Positions 33,255 to 44,284 are shown, counted from the stretch's first letter. The stretch is DNA of 64,000 nucleotides from Ilex aquifolium (GCA_951799425.1 OX637395.1:39131175-39195174); one strand, 5' to 3'. The notes: generated by a model from the sequence alone, not told the origin. Translations and numbers: made by a program.

Positions 33255-33860
33255 TGATGATACACAAAACAATCTTTGTACAAGATCAATAGTTGAGTGT
33301 GTGATAAGGTGTAATTAGTGGACAATAAATAAAGCTATCAATGATAGTAATATAAATATTGAGTCAACACACAAATATATAGTAGTTCGGTCCGGGTGAC
33401 CTACTCCACTTTCGGAAACGGCAACGGTGGCCGGTGACTCTTTATTGATGAATAAAGTAATAAAGAAAGAGCTCCGGGAGAGGTATGCTCCGGGAAATGT
33501 ACAATAACTAGGAGAGAGAAGCTATGTGTAGAGAGGTTTAGAGAGGTGTGGTGAGATGCCAAGATGTGTACTCTCATGTGGAGAGGACTTACAATTTATA
33601 GACATGGTGAGGCGGTGACGTGAGTGTGAGGGCACTAATTCTTCGGGGAGGATAGTTACAAAAGGTAAGTATAATTAAGGTAGGATTGATCTTCGTGAGT
33701 GTGTATCTCGATAATCTCTCTCCCACGTATTCTTATCTTCCCGGGCTCCTTGGATCTTGGACTGGGCCGGATTATTGATGAACCAGACTTGGGCTGCCTT
33801 TTAGCTGACTTGAGCTTACTTGGTTTATTGGGCCTAGCCCAGTTGGATTTGGGCTCTTCA
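33255..33860 (-). mobile_element. Solo LTR (606 bp), TSD TAAGG, same family as 17499-18440
   Basis: On the minus strand it begins TGAAGAGCCCAAATCCAACT and ends TTTTGTGTATCATCA, matching both ends of the other solo LTR, as do the CACCGCCTCACCAT, CATCAATAAAGA and GTAGGTCACCC.ACCGAAC blocks. A perfect 5-bp TSD TAAGG flanks it (33250-33254 and 33861-33865). No internal region is present. Confidence 0.88.
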
Positions 33861-34162
33861 TAAGGCAAGCGGTAAATGTATTTTTTTTTTTATTTCAAGG
33901 CTGAACAAAAGTTATTTTTTTCATATTATACATTTATTTATTCTATGAATAAAAATGTGACATGCATATAAGTTATGCTTTTTGTTATTTTATTTTGTTA
34001 TATATATAGATGTTTACAATCAATGTTTTGTTTGATATGATGAAAAAACGAAAAAAATGAAAGATGAAAAGTTGGAATGATAGATAAAAGAACATATTTG
34101 GTTATAAAGAAAATAAAAAGGAAGGAAAAATAGATGGTACCTTTATATCCTTTATTGATATA

Positions 34163-34805
34163 CTAGTTATTGTTTGTGCCTAAAAGGCACAGTGTAATAA
34201 AAAATGATAAACAATAAACATATTTGTATTCATATCCAAAATCAAATCACAAACATAAAGAAAAGATAAAGGAATTTAAGTATCGATTTTGTAGTGGGGG
34301 GTGATAGGTGATAGGCGGCAGCGGTGGTGGTAAGAGACGGTGATGGTTGTGGTGGGTGGCAATGACTGTGGTGGCGGTGATGGCGGCGAGGGCAGCAGCG
34401 ATGGTGGTGGTGGCGGCGGCGACGGAGGTGGTGGCGGTGGTAGTGGTGGTGGTGGGGGGGGTGGCCATGGTGGCGACGGTGGTGGCGGCGACGACGGTGG
34501 CGGCGACGGTTGTGGTGGTGGCGGCGGCGGTGGTGGTGGTGGGGGGGGGTAGAGGTAGTGGTAGTGCAGTTTCAAACACTATTAATTTTTTTTAAGTATT
34601 TATGAGAAATAATTTCTAAAAATACTTTTAAAAAATCACTCCAAACACACCCTTATAGCCCTATTTTTCCTATTAAATTTAGGGTGTTAATATTAACCGT
34701 TAGATTAAGTTTAAAGTAAAATTTAAAGCGATCTCAACCGCAAAAAGCAAAAGTCATTTTGTTTATCTTTTAATATTTGAATTGTAAGCTACTTTATTAT
34801 ATAGA
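34163..34805 (-). mobile_element. Helitron-type element (643 bp), inverted copy of 29783-30489
   Basis: On the minus strand it starts TCTATATAATAAAGTAG after an A and ends with hairpin GTGCCTTTTAGGCAC, spacer and CTAG followed by T. Shares the AGATAAACAAAATGA, CACTCCAAACACACCC (inverted) and terminal blocks with the forward copy. Non-autonomous. Confidence 0.85.
34316..34553. repeat. (GGTGGN)n G-rich tract inside the inverted Helitron
   Basis: Complement of the CCACCN tract of the other copy: GGTGGTGG/GGCGGCGA variants with many G-runs, including runs of 8 and 10 G. Poly-glycine frames here are not genes. High potential for G-quadruplexes on the plus strand. Confidence 0.9.
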
Positions 34806-35937
34806 TTCTATTTATTAATTACATATTATGCACACATTAGTTTTATATGTAAATACAATTTTAAATATGCATTTATATTTTTTTTAATCATTTCACGTTT
34901 TTATCCTACCAAACACAAAAATAACCAATCCTTCTTAATTTTTATTCCTCCTACCAAACACAAAGGGGATGGAAAGATTCTCTCATCGAAAGATAGAAAA
35001 TTTATCAGTCTCACTTTTCATCTACTATTTTTTCATCCATCCTACAAATACACCTCTAAATGTGTCAAACCTAGATCTACGATTCTTCATCAATTTCGGT
35101 ATGATATAGAAATTTTATGGAGGTACCCTAGCTTACGATTTAATCAATTAAAGTTACAATTCAATTAAATGGGTTTATGATAAAATGAGATCACTTAATA
35201 TCAATTCAAATATTAGAATTGATCTTATCATTTTCAGATTAATCCTAACATAATAGGATCAAATCTTGCTTCTTCTTTTTTTAGCGGTACCTTGATTTTA
35301 CTGATTTTTTTGGGTATTAGCTTCATCCAAACTGAACCGAAATTAACTTTATCAAATCGTAACTGTCAGTCTAACAATAAATTCAGAATCATAGTGGTTC
35401 CCTAAAATAATAAAAGTATTGTACGATCGCAAAATATTGTTCATTAAATAAAAGTTTTATTTTATTATTTTTGTAATTAATAATTATAAATAACTCAAAT
35501 AAAGTTATATGACCAAAAATTATATTTTTCATATATCTATGCCTAAAACCAGTCACCAGTAAGCGTAAGTTTTTTTTGACTTGGTAAACTAGTCATTAAT
35601 GGGTTCAAACGACCTTCCTACTACTGTTGGAAGAATAACTGTCATCTTTTCTTAATTCGGGTCAAAGTTGTGGTGATCCGGTTTTCCATTATTTGGTACA
35701 TTAATATCCATTTGTTATACAACCCATTAAAAATTAAAGGGATATATATGTATTAGAAGTATAATAGGATCCTAATACTCAACCATATCCAAATAGTCCG
35801 AACAAACATAAATAATAATAAGCATCTTGGAAATTTTATTTTTATTTGTATTATAAATAGCGTTGAACTTTATACATAAAAGAAATTTTTTTACAAGTTT
35901 TTCGCATCCAAGGGACAACACAGTAGAGATAAAAGAT

Positions 35938-36122
35938 AAACTGTAAACTCAGACATCATGAAGTTTGAAATTTAACAACTCTCTTAGGGTTAGACCTCCC
36001 TCAAGTATTCCTTATTTTCGGTGTGGATGATCTGTCTTTGACAAGACCAAAAAATGGATTAGTCGAAGTGTGCGTAAATTAGTCCTGACATTCCTGACTG
36101 TAATACAACAAAAAATAAAAAA
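35938..36122 (+). mobile_element. SINE (family S1)
   Basis: Body motifs CTCTTAGGGTTAGACC, CGGTGTGGATGATCTGTCTTT, TTAGTCGAAGTGTGCGTAAA, CCTGACTGTAATACAAC, then poly(A). The 5' tRNA-like head is degraded. Confidence 0.7.
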
Positions 36123-36174
36123 AAATAGCTATATGATATTGATAGTGCATATTGGTGAAATTGTAACACAATTA

Positions 36175-36345
36175 GGTGACATATGTAATGACATACTAGC
36201 AGATGGTCCGATTATGCTTTGGACAAATTGTTTTTGACCATAACCTATATAACACATGCTTGCAATAATGTATGCATCTTGCAATTATTGTTGACATTTA
36301 TGAGATTTATGATCTATTAGATTGCAGGTATATCTTATAGGATTC
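36175..36345. repeat. Second copy of the 32985-33200 segment
   Basis: Shares TATGTAATGACATA, GATGGTCCGATT, TTGTTT.TGACCAT, CTTGCAATAATGTATG.ATCTT, TTGACATTTAT and GCAGGTAT-like blocks, in the same order and orientation, with the upstream segment. Confidence 0.7.
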
Positions 36346-36912
36346 AGATTTATGATCAGCATTATCAATATTTAACTTAAAAATAAAAGAAAAATAGTGA
36401 TCCGGGTCTTTAATACTAAGTCTAACTTTATTAGTCGTCTTTAGATTTCTAAACATTCAGTCAATTATAAGGTCGAAAAGTCAATCCTTATTAAAATTCC
36501 GCATTAATTTTTTATGTCCCTCTCTTTTGGGATTTTATTCTGTCGACTTTCAGATTTTTTTTCACTCTTATAGACACAATATTTAATTGTTGTGATAATT
36601 AATTTGTGAATGTGATTACAATATGAGATTACTCTCCTATGGAGTTGGTGGAGATTTATCCTCACAAAAGCTAGATTTGGTATTGGCTAATGTAGAGAAG
36701 TTAGATTTAATTTGACCAAAAGAAGAATTATGTGAGGTTAGGACTCCATCAAGCTAGTTTATATGACAAAACATGATCATTTAGAATTCATCTTGAAATA
36801 TTAAAACTGAATATAAATTTTTTTTTTTTTTTAATGATAATTTTACTAAAGATAAGTTCATACTTAGCTCTTGGGTCATAATCTGATCCAAATCGAATTG
36901 TAAGTACATCTC

Positions 36913-37112
36913 NNNNNNNNNNNNNNNNNNNNNNNNNNNNNNNNNNNNNNNNNNNNNNNNNNNNNNNNNNNNNNNNNNNNNNNNNNNNNNNNNNNNNNNN
37001 NNNNNNNNNNNNNNNNNNNNNNNNNNNNNNNNNNNNNNNNNNNNNNNNNNNNNNNNNNNNNNNNNNNNNNNNNNNNNNNNNNNNNNNNNNNNNNNNNNNN
37101 NNNNNNNNNNNN
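36913..37112. other. Assembly gap (200 N)
   Basis: Run of exactly 200 N. Both flanks carry the same sequence of about 35 bp (GTCATAA.CTGATCC and the following AAATCGAATTGTAAGTA), left at about 36877-36912 and right at 37114-37150. Confidence 0.99.
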
Positions 37113-37228
37113 AGTCATAACCTGATCCAAATCGAATTGTAAGTAAATCTCTTGAATCCTAAGATTTTGTACGATATGAAACCGATATGAAAGTGGTAAC
37201 AAGACGAGTTGACATTTTAACTAATTAC

Positions 37229-37425
37229 AAGGATAGTTCAAGTAGTAACAGGATGAGTTGTAAGTTCAAACATTTTGAAATCGAATCTTGATAAGGTATC
37301 TCTATGAGAGATTTATCCTTCATAAGTATTCTAATTTCCACGTGAATGACCTATCTTTGATCGAACTGAAAAAAAAAATTAATTGAAATGCGTTTAAACT
37401 ATCTCCGACACCCGTTATCAAAATC
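37229..37425 (+). mobile_element. SINE (family S1), near full length
   Basis: A-box-like GGATAGTTCAAGTAGTAAC, GATGAGTTGTAAGTTC, B-box-like AATCGAATCTTG, GAGATTTATCCTTCATAAG, GTGAATGACCTATCTTTGATC, TTAATTGAAATGCG. About 460 bp upstream of the AZF start codon. Confidence 0.75.
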
Positions 37426-37790
37426 ATTATAACCAAAAAAATATTTTCCACTAGGATGGTAATGACCCTAAAACGAGTCACCAGTAAGCGTGTGTTTGTT
37501 TTGACTTGGAAGAGGTCACATAGATGGTTGGTTGAATAGAATAGGAGAGAAGAAGCCTAGTCAACCTCTCAAAGCCACCATGGCCCCTTCCACCACTTCC
37601 ACCACTCTTCTTCTTGACCGACTTCACTCCCTACGCAACACCCCCCACCCACCCCACCTCCCCCCCCAAACTCACCTCCACACGTCACTCTCTCTCAACC
37701 CTAAACCTACACATTCTATATAACCTGTACAACTCCTCCACCGCCATTCCCCACGCAACTACCAATCCAACCCCTAATTTCTCTTCCTCT

Positions 37791-37797
37791 TTATAAA
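37791..37797 (+). promoter_or_regulatory. TATA box of the AZF-type gene
   Basis: TTATAAA in a C-rich context, 93-99 bp upstream of the ATG, which would place transcription start near the CT/CA run at 37826. Confidence 0.6.
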
Positions 37798-37825
37798 CCC
37801 ACCCTCACTCCACTTTCACATTCAA

Positions 37826-37864
<39 letters not shown>
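37826..37864. repeat. (CT)n(CA)n in the AZF 5' leader
   Basis: About 10 CT units followed by about 9 CA units, between the TATA box and the ATG. Confidence 0.9.
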
Positions 37865-37889
37865 TCCTGTATCTATTTCTCTCTCTAAT

Positions 37890-38648
37890 ATGGCTCTTGA
37901 AGCTATGACTTCACCAAGAATGGCTACTCCTCCTGCTCTTCAGTGCGAAGACATGGACCTCCACTCTGTGGAGCCATGGACAAAGAGAAAGCGTTCAAGA
38001 AGACCACGTAGTGAAACTGAAAACCCAACGACGGAGGAGGATCAGTACTTAGCTCTGTGTCTCGTCATGCTAGCTAACGGCGGCGCCAGCTCCAGCCAAA
38101 CCATCTCTCCACCGCCCCAAACTAACTCCTACAAGTGTTCTGTCTGTGGAAAAGCTTTCCCATCCTATCAAGCTCTTGGTGGCCACAAGGCCAGCCACCG
38201 CAAACTCTCCGCCGCCTCAGCCACAGCCTCCGACGACAACAACAACCCATCCACCTCCACCACAACTACCTCTGCTCTCAACCCAAGTGGTAGGACCCAT
38301 GAGTGCTCTATTTGTCACAGATCCTTCCCCAGTGGTCAAGCCCTCGGCGGTCACAAGCGACGTCACTACGAAGGTAACGTCGGCGGCGGCGGCGGCGGCG
38401 GTGGCAACGGCAACGGCAACGCTAGTGGCGTCACATCTTCGGAAGGCGGTGGCTCGAGTCACACCCACCACCGGGGCTTCGACTTGAACTTGCCTGCCTC
38501 GCCGGAAGTCTTCATCGGATTGAGCGTTGACTGTGAGAGGAAAAGTCGACTTTCCGTCGACCAAGAAGTGGAAAGTCCTATGCCGGCGAAGACACGGCGT
38601 TTATCGTTTCCGGCCGATATGGGTTCTTTAGAAATCAAATTAGATTAG
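37890..38648 (+). CDS. AZF: C1-2i C2H2 zinc-finger repressor, AZF/ZAT10 type, 252 aa, no intron
   Basis: Stress-responsive transcriptional repressor in the nucleus. Order of motifs matches the family: N-terminus [11 protein letters not shown]-box nuclear signal KRKRSRRPR (32-40); L-box [14 protein letters not shown] (49-62); first finger C83-C86-H99-H103 with the plant QALGGH core; second finger C139-C142-H155-H159, also QALGGH; a glycine run (165-172) from a GGC repeat; EAR repression motif FDLNLP (197-202). Two fingers separated by about 35 residues, one exon and a C-terminal EAR are typical of AZF1/2/3 and ZAT10/STZ, which answer to ABA, salt, cold and drought. The MALEA start and position beside BUB3 favour AZF2-like. 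The leader has TATA and CT/CA repeats. Function is inferred from family. Confidence 0.95.
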   Translation: MALEAMTSPRMATPPALQCEDMDLHSVEPWTKRKRSRRPRSETENPTTEEDQYLALCLVMLANGGASSSQTISPPPQTNSYKCSVCGKAFPSYQALGGHKASHRKLSAASATASDDNNNPSTSTTTTSALNPSGRTHECSICHRSFPSGQALGGHKRRHYEGNVGGGGGGGGNGNGNASGVTSSEGGGSSHTHHRGFDLNLPASPEVFIGLSVDCERKSRLSVDQEVESPMPAKTRRLSFPADMGSLEIKLD

Positions 38649-39811
38649 GTTTAGAATTAAATTTTCATGGTTTTTTTTTTTTATTTTTTTTTATTTTTAT
38701 GAATTGGTTCTGTACAGAGCATTGTTCATTGTCTCTGAACTCTCTCTTGGTCATTATTTATTCATTGATTTAGATATTATATATACAAATTGATCATTCT
38801 TTTATAAATTAATTGAAATTATTTGTATCTAATTATATTCATGACTGATGGATGATGAATTTAAGAATGCACTACCAGATGTTGTTGTGTGAACATAACA
38901 TTCCATGTGGTGCAACCCTAAATGCACATGTTGAGGCATGTTCACCTAATTATGGGTTTTTTTGGGGGGGGGGGGATGTTCACGTAATTTGAATTTCTTG
39001 TGGTGATGTGTAGGATCAGAGTTTTGTGAAATACAAGTTTTTTCACGAGTCATTTGGCAATTTTGTTATACATCAATGTAAATATCTTGAAAAACCTCTT
39101 CCCTTCCTCCCAATACCCTCATAGTCAAAGGTTGATTGATCTATTTCATCTAGATGTTCAAGGTTCTAGTTCAATTGCGGGCGATGCACGTGAGTTTCGA
39201 GTTTTGCTTGAGACATTGCGTATGTAGATAGGTTTTGTAAACAGTAAGTATTCTTTCTACGTGTGAATTTGATTTTCACCACTCTCATCATCTGTCTCTC
39301 TGTATGTTCTATTCTATCCCCAACCCCACCCCACCCCACCCCGGAGTGAAGGCCGTAGTTGTCAATTTCATACAAAAATGGTAGTTGTTTTTCATCGTAT
39401 AATAAAATAATAATGTCATGGTTAGTATTTATGAAAATATTATTGCCAACCCCATTTTTGGTTAGAAATTGTGTTTGTATCAGTTTTAATAGATTATTGT
39501 TTTCTTGAATTATGAGCCAACCAAAGTTTGAAAGCGTCAACTATGGAGTATATCTGTCATCCACACGTAAAATAGGAGTTTGACAGGCAGGAATGAGGGT
39601 GGTGAATAAGATTGCTTGGTTGGAAAGTTGCAGAACTTGGGCATTAAGTTAACCAACTCAAATAAGGAATAGGTTTTGGGAGCTAATAGGCAAAGAAATA
39701 GAAGCAAAGTATCATTCCTTGCGTAGCTGAGATAAACACAGTATGAGGGGAGAGTTTTATGTATGAATGACCAAATGTTGGGACTCGTACCCTCTTGAAC
39801 ATCATATATAC
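38649..39811. other. AZF 3' flank, nothing further recognised
   Basis: T-rich sequence directly after the stop, an 11-base G run near 38966, and AT-rich DNA. The 124-codon minus-strand frame at 39166-39540 shows no known motif and biased composition. Confidence 0.4.
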
Positions 39812-40037
39812 TTTTTTTTTTTTTTTCGGTTTAACGGTAAGAGGTGTTCAGACCAATATACATTTACATCGGTTAATCTCATTTCTGGTCCGATCAAAAG
39901 TGGACCATTCACGCTAGGACTAGGGTATTCATAAGAGATAAATCTCTCACGGCCTGACCCGAAGGGGTTGCCAATATTTAGATTCAGAACGTCTGAATTT
40001 ACAACTCGTCTTTATTAACACTTGAGTTATTCCTTAA
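39812..40037 (-). mobile_element. SINE (family S1), minus strand, near full length
   Basis: Starts on the plus strand with poly(T) (the tail), then GGTTTAACGGTAAGAGGTGT, GGTCCGATCAAAAGTGGACC, AACGTCTGAATTTACAACTC and CTTGAGTTATTCCTTAA, the reverse of the A-box head. Confidence 0.8.
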
Positions 40038-40362
40038 GATTATACTTATTATTTTTCGAATGGGCCGTATTATGCCATTGTTACTTGCCAGTAATTTTCT
40101 GTAGTTATTAACGATGACCCGTGCGATTGTGATATAATGTATATTTCTCTTCTCATGCAATTTTGATATAATTAAAAATTAATCATTAATGAGTTCAATT
40201 ATTTTTTAATTTATTAATAGTCAGAAGCCATCGTCTCTAAAGTCAATATTAATACAGACCATAAGAGAAGCCAAACTAATCCAACCAGGCTGGGTGGTTG
40301 CTGGACTTTTCAGCAGCTATTTCCCTTCAAAAGAAGCTTCTATTTAAGTACTTATTTAACAA

Positions 40363-40615
40363 AAAACTAATTATCTATTTGGCCTTTCAACTATACTATT
40401 TGTGTCAATCAAGTTCTTAAATTATATTTTATATCAATTTAACCCATGAATTATGCAATCTGACTCAATGTGACTATTCCGTCAAAATTTATCGTTAACT
40501 TTGACGGAACGCTCACGTGCACGTATAATTTAGAGATTTAATTGATGCAAAATATAGTTTTAGAGATAGATTGACATAAATGATATAATTTAGAGATTAA
40601 ATAAATAATTAACTC
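40363..40615. mobile_element. Putative MULE/MITE-type inverted-repeat element
   Basis: Left ACTAATTATCTATTTGGCC.TTTCAACTATA and the reverse-complemented right AGTTAATTATTTATTTAATC.TCTAAATTATA are similar over about 80 bp, with a shared TTGTGTCAATC/TTATGTCAATC. TSD not clear (TTTAACAA against TTTAATGAA). Confidence 0.5.
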
Positions 40616-40746
40616 TTTAATGAACGAGTACATGTTGGGGACGGCGTTCTTGTTTGGTAGGCCTCCAAAGTCCAAACAACTTGTATTAAGTTGACATGAG
40701 GCCTGAAATATTTGGGATGTCGGCAGGAAGTTAACATTGTTATCTC

Positions 40747-40935
40747 CAACATTTAGGCGTAGTTCAATGGTTAAGTTTGGCCTTTGGTAATTCAGAAGTC
40801 TCATGTTTACTCATTTTCTACACCCCATAAGAGCTAACCACATTTATCCCTTTAGAAACATGCTCTAACTCGACTCATGTCACTTGAAAAAGTAATCGAC
40901 GTAAACCTAGACACACTGTAGCGAAAAAAAAAAAA
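40747..40935 (+). mobile_element. tRNA-derived SINE (family S3), perfect 14-bp TSD
   Basis: Begins CAACATTTAGGCGTAGTTCAA with an A-box-like TAGTTCAATGGTTAAG, a degenerate B box (AAGTCTCATGTTTACTC) and a poly(A) end. Flanked by AACATTGTTATCTC at 40733-40746 and 40936-40949. Confidence 0.8.
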
Positions 40936-40949
40936 AACATTGTTATCTC

Positions 40950-43209
40950 GTGTTTGGATGAAAAATTAATTGTGCGATGACTCCAAAAAAACCCCTTTGA
41001 TTACTTTAAAAAGAGGGAGTACAAATGGATAGAAATCATCGGCTTACCATGGATCCAAGATCTATTTAGACTACGAATCACTCTTGTACTAGATTCCCAA
41101 TTTTCACAATGTCAAATAAATTAACATTCTGCATGTGAAGAAATTGGATTTTGATCGAATCGATTATATTATATTTTACTAACAGATTGAGATATACGAT
41201 TTTCTCGATCCGATTCTGATATGTGTCAAATTATCTAGTGTAGATTGAGGGTCTATCTAGTTAACTTGAGTTGAAAATTAGATATTTGATGGTATGAATA
41301 GCTAAGGGGTATGAGCAGTTCAAACAGGTCAAGCTGTAAGCTATGTGAGAGGCCTGAGTAAGTATATTTCGGAGACAAGATTAAACAGGGACTATAGAAA
41401 TCTGGTATGAGCCAAGAGAGCTGTGTGAGCTTAGTGTACATTGCATAAGGTGTGTGTGATAAAAAATATCAAGAAATGAGTGGTTCACGAAGAGTTTGAC
41501 TAGTTTACTATAATAGAAACTCTAGCATCTTTGCTTTAATTGCTTGAAGAAGACGGTTATTACAAGAACATTCAATTTCCTTTTATCAAGGACGTGTGTC
41601 CTATTTATAAAAGGATGGTGGGGGGTTGTGGTCCTCACCAATGATGGTGTGGTCTCACAAATCCTGTTACATATGATCTTTTTAGAATATTTGGCCGTTG
41701 GAGACAAAAGAGCCATGTGGGTTTCTAGAAACAATAAAGTAACATTCTTTGAGACGGTGGCATCCTGTCCAAGTTAAATCTCATTGTCTGAGCTATTCTT
41801 CTTCTCTTTGTAATGATTCCCAAGCTGTCATGGCGACTTGGCGAGGGAAGGGCTGCATTATCTCTCTGGCTGATCTAGAGTCATGTGCTTCAGGTTGAAA
41901 AGTTTCAGTCAGGTTGGCCAAGCTGAGAATAACTAATTAATCCGAGTTGTTCTGAGTTTGATTTGAGTTGTAATTTTTGGTATCATTAGATATAATTTGT
42001 AAAAAATCATAGCCTTCGTACAGGATAGTACTCTTGGAAAGATAGAATATCACTGTATGAACATAACATTAAATTATGGATGTCATTCCCTTGGGATCAA
42101 CCACTATTCACGGAAATATAGTAAGGCGACGACTTCGATAAGGAGTTTCAGCGTTCATTTCCTGGATTAGACTATAGTAGGTATATACACTGATTTCTTT
42201 ATCAGCAAATGACCAACCTTGTCCAATAACTATTTTGAGTGAGTGTACAAGACATAGTATTGCTTGCCAGCACCAAGCGGGACCTAAAACCAAAGCTTAA
42301 GAAAAGTAGGCTTCCCATTACTCAATAGGGCAATTCCTCGCTGAGGTGACCATGAAAGAGGCCTTGTATGCCCAATATTCGATTGTTGTCACCTTCACTA
42401 ACGACGACCTCATGTTATTGAATGTGTGCTATTACTTACCTCAATTGTCCAGCCAGATTATTCGTCCTGCCCACTCTAACTCTGCCTCTAATGCTACTCG
42501 TCTTGCTGCTCTACTTGAAGGCTCTCACCTTGGACATGTTGGTTCGACAACTCGATCCTCTCAAACGTCGAGGGCTTCAAATCCCACCCGACTTGAGGTT
42601 TGTTTTAATTTGCCTTTAAGACCTTATATGTCCAACTCTTGCAATTGCTCTTATATTGAATATGCACGAACATCAAGATAAGAAAACAGCGTTCTTTTAG
42701 GGTAATAGATAGCCCCCCTTCCCCGAAACACCTTCCCAAGCAGGACTCAAACTCAGATATCTAACCCCGAGGGTCAAGCTTTGCTCTGGTCCACCACCTG
42801 GAGGGATATAAATGAGGTGAAGTAAAGCTAAAGATTCACAATATGATATGTGAAAATCAAATATATGTTGGATATTTTCGGATGAGAGTTAAATCTAATT
42901 ACAATCAAATTAGATGAAATTCAATCTGTTAACAAACTTCCTCACAAACATATAGAAAGTAATGAAGTGGCCCAATCACTCAACTGCCATGAGGCATTTC
43001 TCTCTCTCATGCCTTTTGTGACTGTATGAAATCTCTTCCATAGGCCCATAAAGATGTAGAGATGGCCCACAAAATGAAGCGGTCAATTAAGTGGCCCAAC
43101 CATCGGCCCATCTTGGCCACCTTGGGGATATGTAGTGCTAATACGTTTGCAACACTTCGGGCAAAATTTAGAAGCTCGTAGAAGGAATACTTTGTCCATT
43201 TTAAACCCC
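40950..43209. other. Intergenic DNA of unknown origin, possible decayed LTR sequence
   Basis: 41560-41650 has a TATTTATAAAAGGA box and purine-poor flanks like an LTR promoter, and 42100-42320 has near-coding composition, but no protein motif or paired terminus could be shown. The frames at 42346-42681 and 42108-42293 do not resemble any family I know. Confidence 0.35.
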
Positions 43210-43229
43210 GTTACTACTACTAATTTCAT

Positions 43230-43471
43230 CATCTTCTTCTTCTTTTAATTTCATCTTCTTTTTTTTAACGGTCAGAGGTGTTCGGACGAGTTTACGTGTA
43301 TCTTGACTAATCTCTTGTTTAATCCGATCAAAAACAGATCATCCACGTCAGGATTAGAGTATTAATGAGGAATAAATTTCTTATTACTTGACCCCAAAGA
43401 ATAATCAAAATTTAAATTTAAAACGTCTGAATTTACAGTTCATTCTTATTATCACTTGAATTATTCTTAAT
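43230..43471 (-). mobile_element. SINE (family S1), minus strand, 20-bp TSD
   Basis: Reverse-strand copy: plus-strand order is T-rich tail, TTAACGGTCAGAGGTGTTCGG, ATCATCCACGTCAGGAT, ACTTGACCCC, AACGTCTGAATTTACAG and CTTGAATTATTCTTAA. Direct repeats of 20 bp (43210-43229 and 43472-43491) differ at one position, giving clean ends for this family. Confidence 0.85.
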
Positions 43472-43702
43472 GTTACTATTACTAATTTCATAAATAATAT
43501 CAACCTTGTTCTAAAGTTCGAAACATGTCATATCCTGCATTTTCATGACAATACCAATCTTTGTTAGTCATGTCAACTTCACTAAGTCATTATCATGGAG
43601 GCTTGTCCGAATGCTATCAAGAAACACATGATTATTGTGGCCGCCTTCACACACACTCACACACACAGATTAATGGCTGGTGTTCTATGGTCCATTTGCA
43701 CC

Positions 43703-43876
43703 GGAGGAAAAGCAGAAAGAAAGCCTAACCTTAAGGCTTTGGGCCAGAGAGAGAGAGAGGGATGAATGGTTGGTATTGTTTGTTGTTGTTAAAGATCTCA
43801 AGTCTAACTTGAATTTGCTGCATACCCACTTGAGGAAAAGCATAAAGAAAGCCTAACCTTAAGGCTTTGGGCCACA
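43703..43876. repeat. Direct repeat pair GAGGAAAAGCA...GGCTTTGGGCCA
   Basis: A block of about 43 bp (GAGGAAAAGCAGAAAGAAAG, then CCTAACCTTAAGGCTTTGGG and CCA) occurs at about 43705-43747 and again at about 43833-43875 with one or two changes; each contains the palindrome CCTTAAGG. Confidence 0.85.
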
Positions 43877-44284
43877 CACAGTTTTAAAGGCAAAGAAGTG
43901 CCAAGTAAGTATGATAACAGGCATTATTAAGTTGCTTTAAGAGCTTGTACATACATTAATACAAAACTTCCTAAATCCTAACTCTTTTTCGTTGTGACAT
44001 AAACGGGGACACGAAGAGATTACCGTCTCCAAGTGTATAGAATAAGAATATTCTGAATCCACTAAAAAAAAAAAAAAGAGAACTCTTGAAATATTGTAAT
44101 ATTCATTTGATTAGGGTTTTCAAAATGGACCTAAATCCCTACCCGTAAAAAAATTACCTAAAACAATAAAACATGTCTAATGAATTATAAAAATTGACAT
44201 GGTTTAGGAAGAAATCAATCTAACATATTCATAATTCAGTAGTTACTTGACACTATAAAAAATTCTAAACTACTACAATCTCCT

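Larger units (their letters stand above)
34020..35065. repeat. TIR-like repeat split by a Helitron-type element
   Basis: Left flank has GAAAGATGAAAAGTTGGAATG; right flank ends with CATCTACTATTTTTTCATCCATCC, roughly its inverse. The Helitron at 34163-34805 sits between. A related layout (TTGGATGGATGAAAAAT against CCATCCATTTTTTCATCC) occurs at 48590-49170. Superfamily and ends not resolved. Confidence 0.4.

Noticed and set aside
34247..34595. Poly-glycine and poly-alanine/valine open frames on both strands
   Set aside because: Products of the GGTGGN repeat; no gene structure.
36876..37202. 108-codon minus-strand frame
   Set aside because: Reads through 200 N; not real sequence.
38217..38564. 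115-codon minus-strand frame
   Set aside because: Antisense shadow of the AZF zinc-finger gene in GC-rich coding sequence.
39166..39540. 124-codon minus-strand frame
   Set aside because: No family motif, intergenic composition, no splice or promoter context.
41250..42710. Possible LTR or decayed retroelement coding region
   Set aside because: A TATA-like box and GC-balanced stretch exist, but no matching second end, TSD or protein motif was found.
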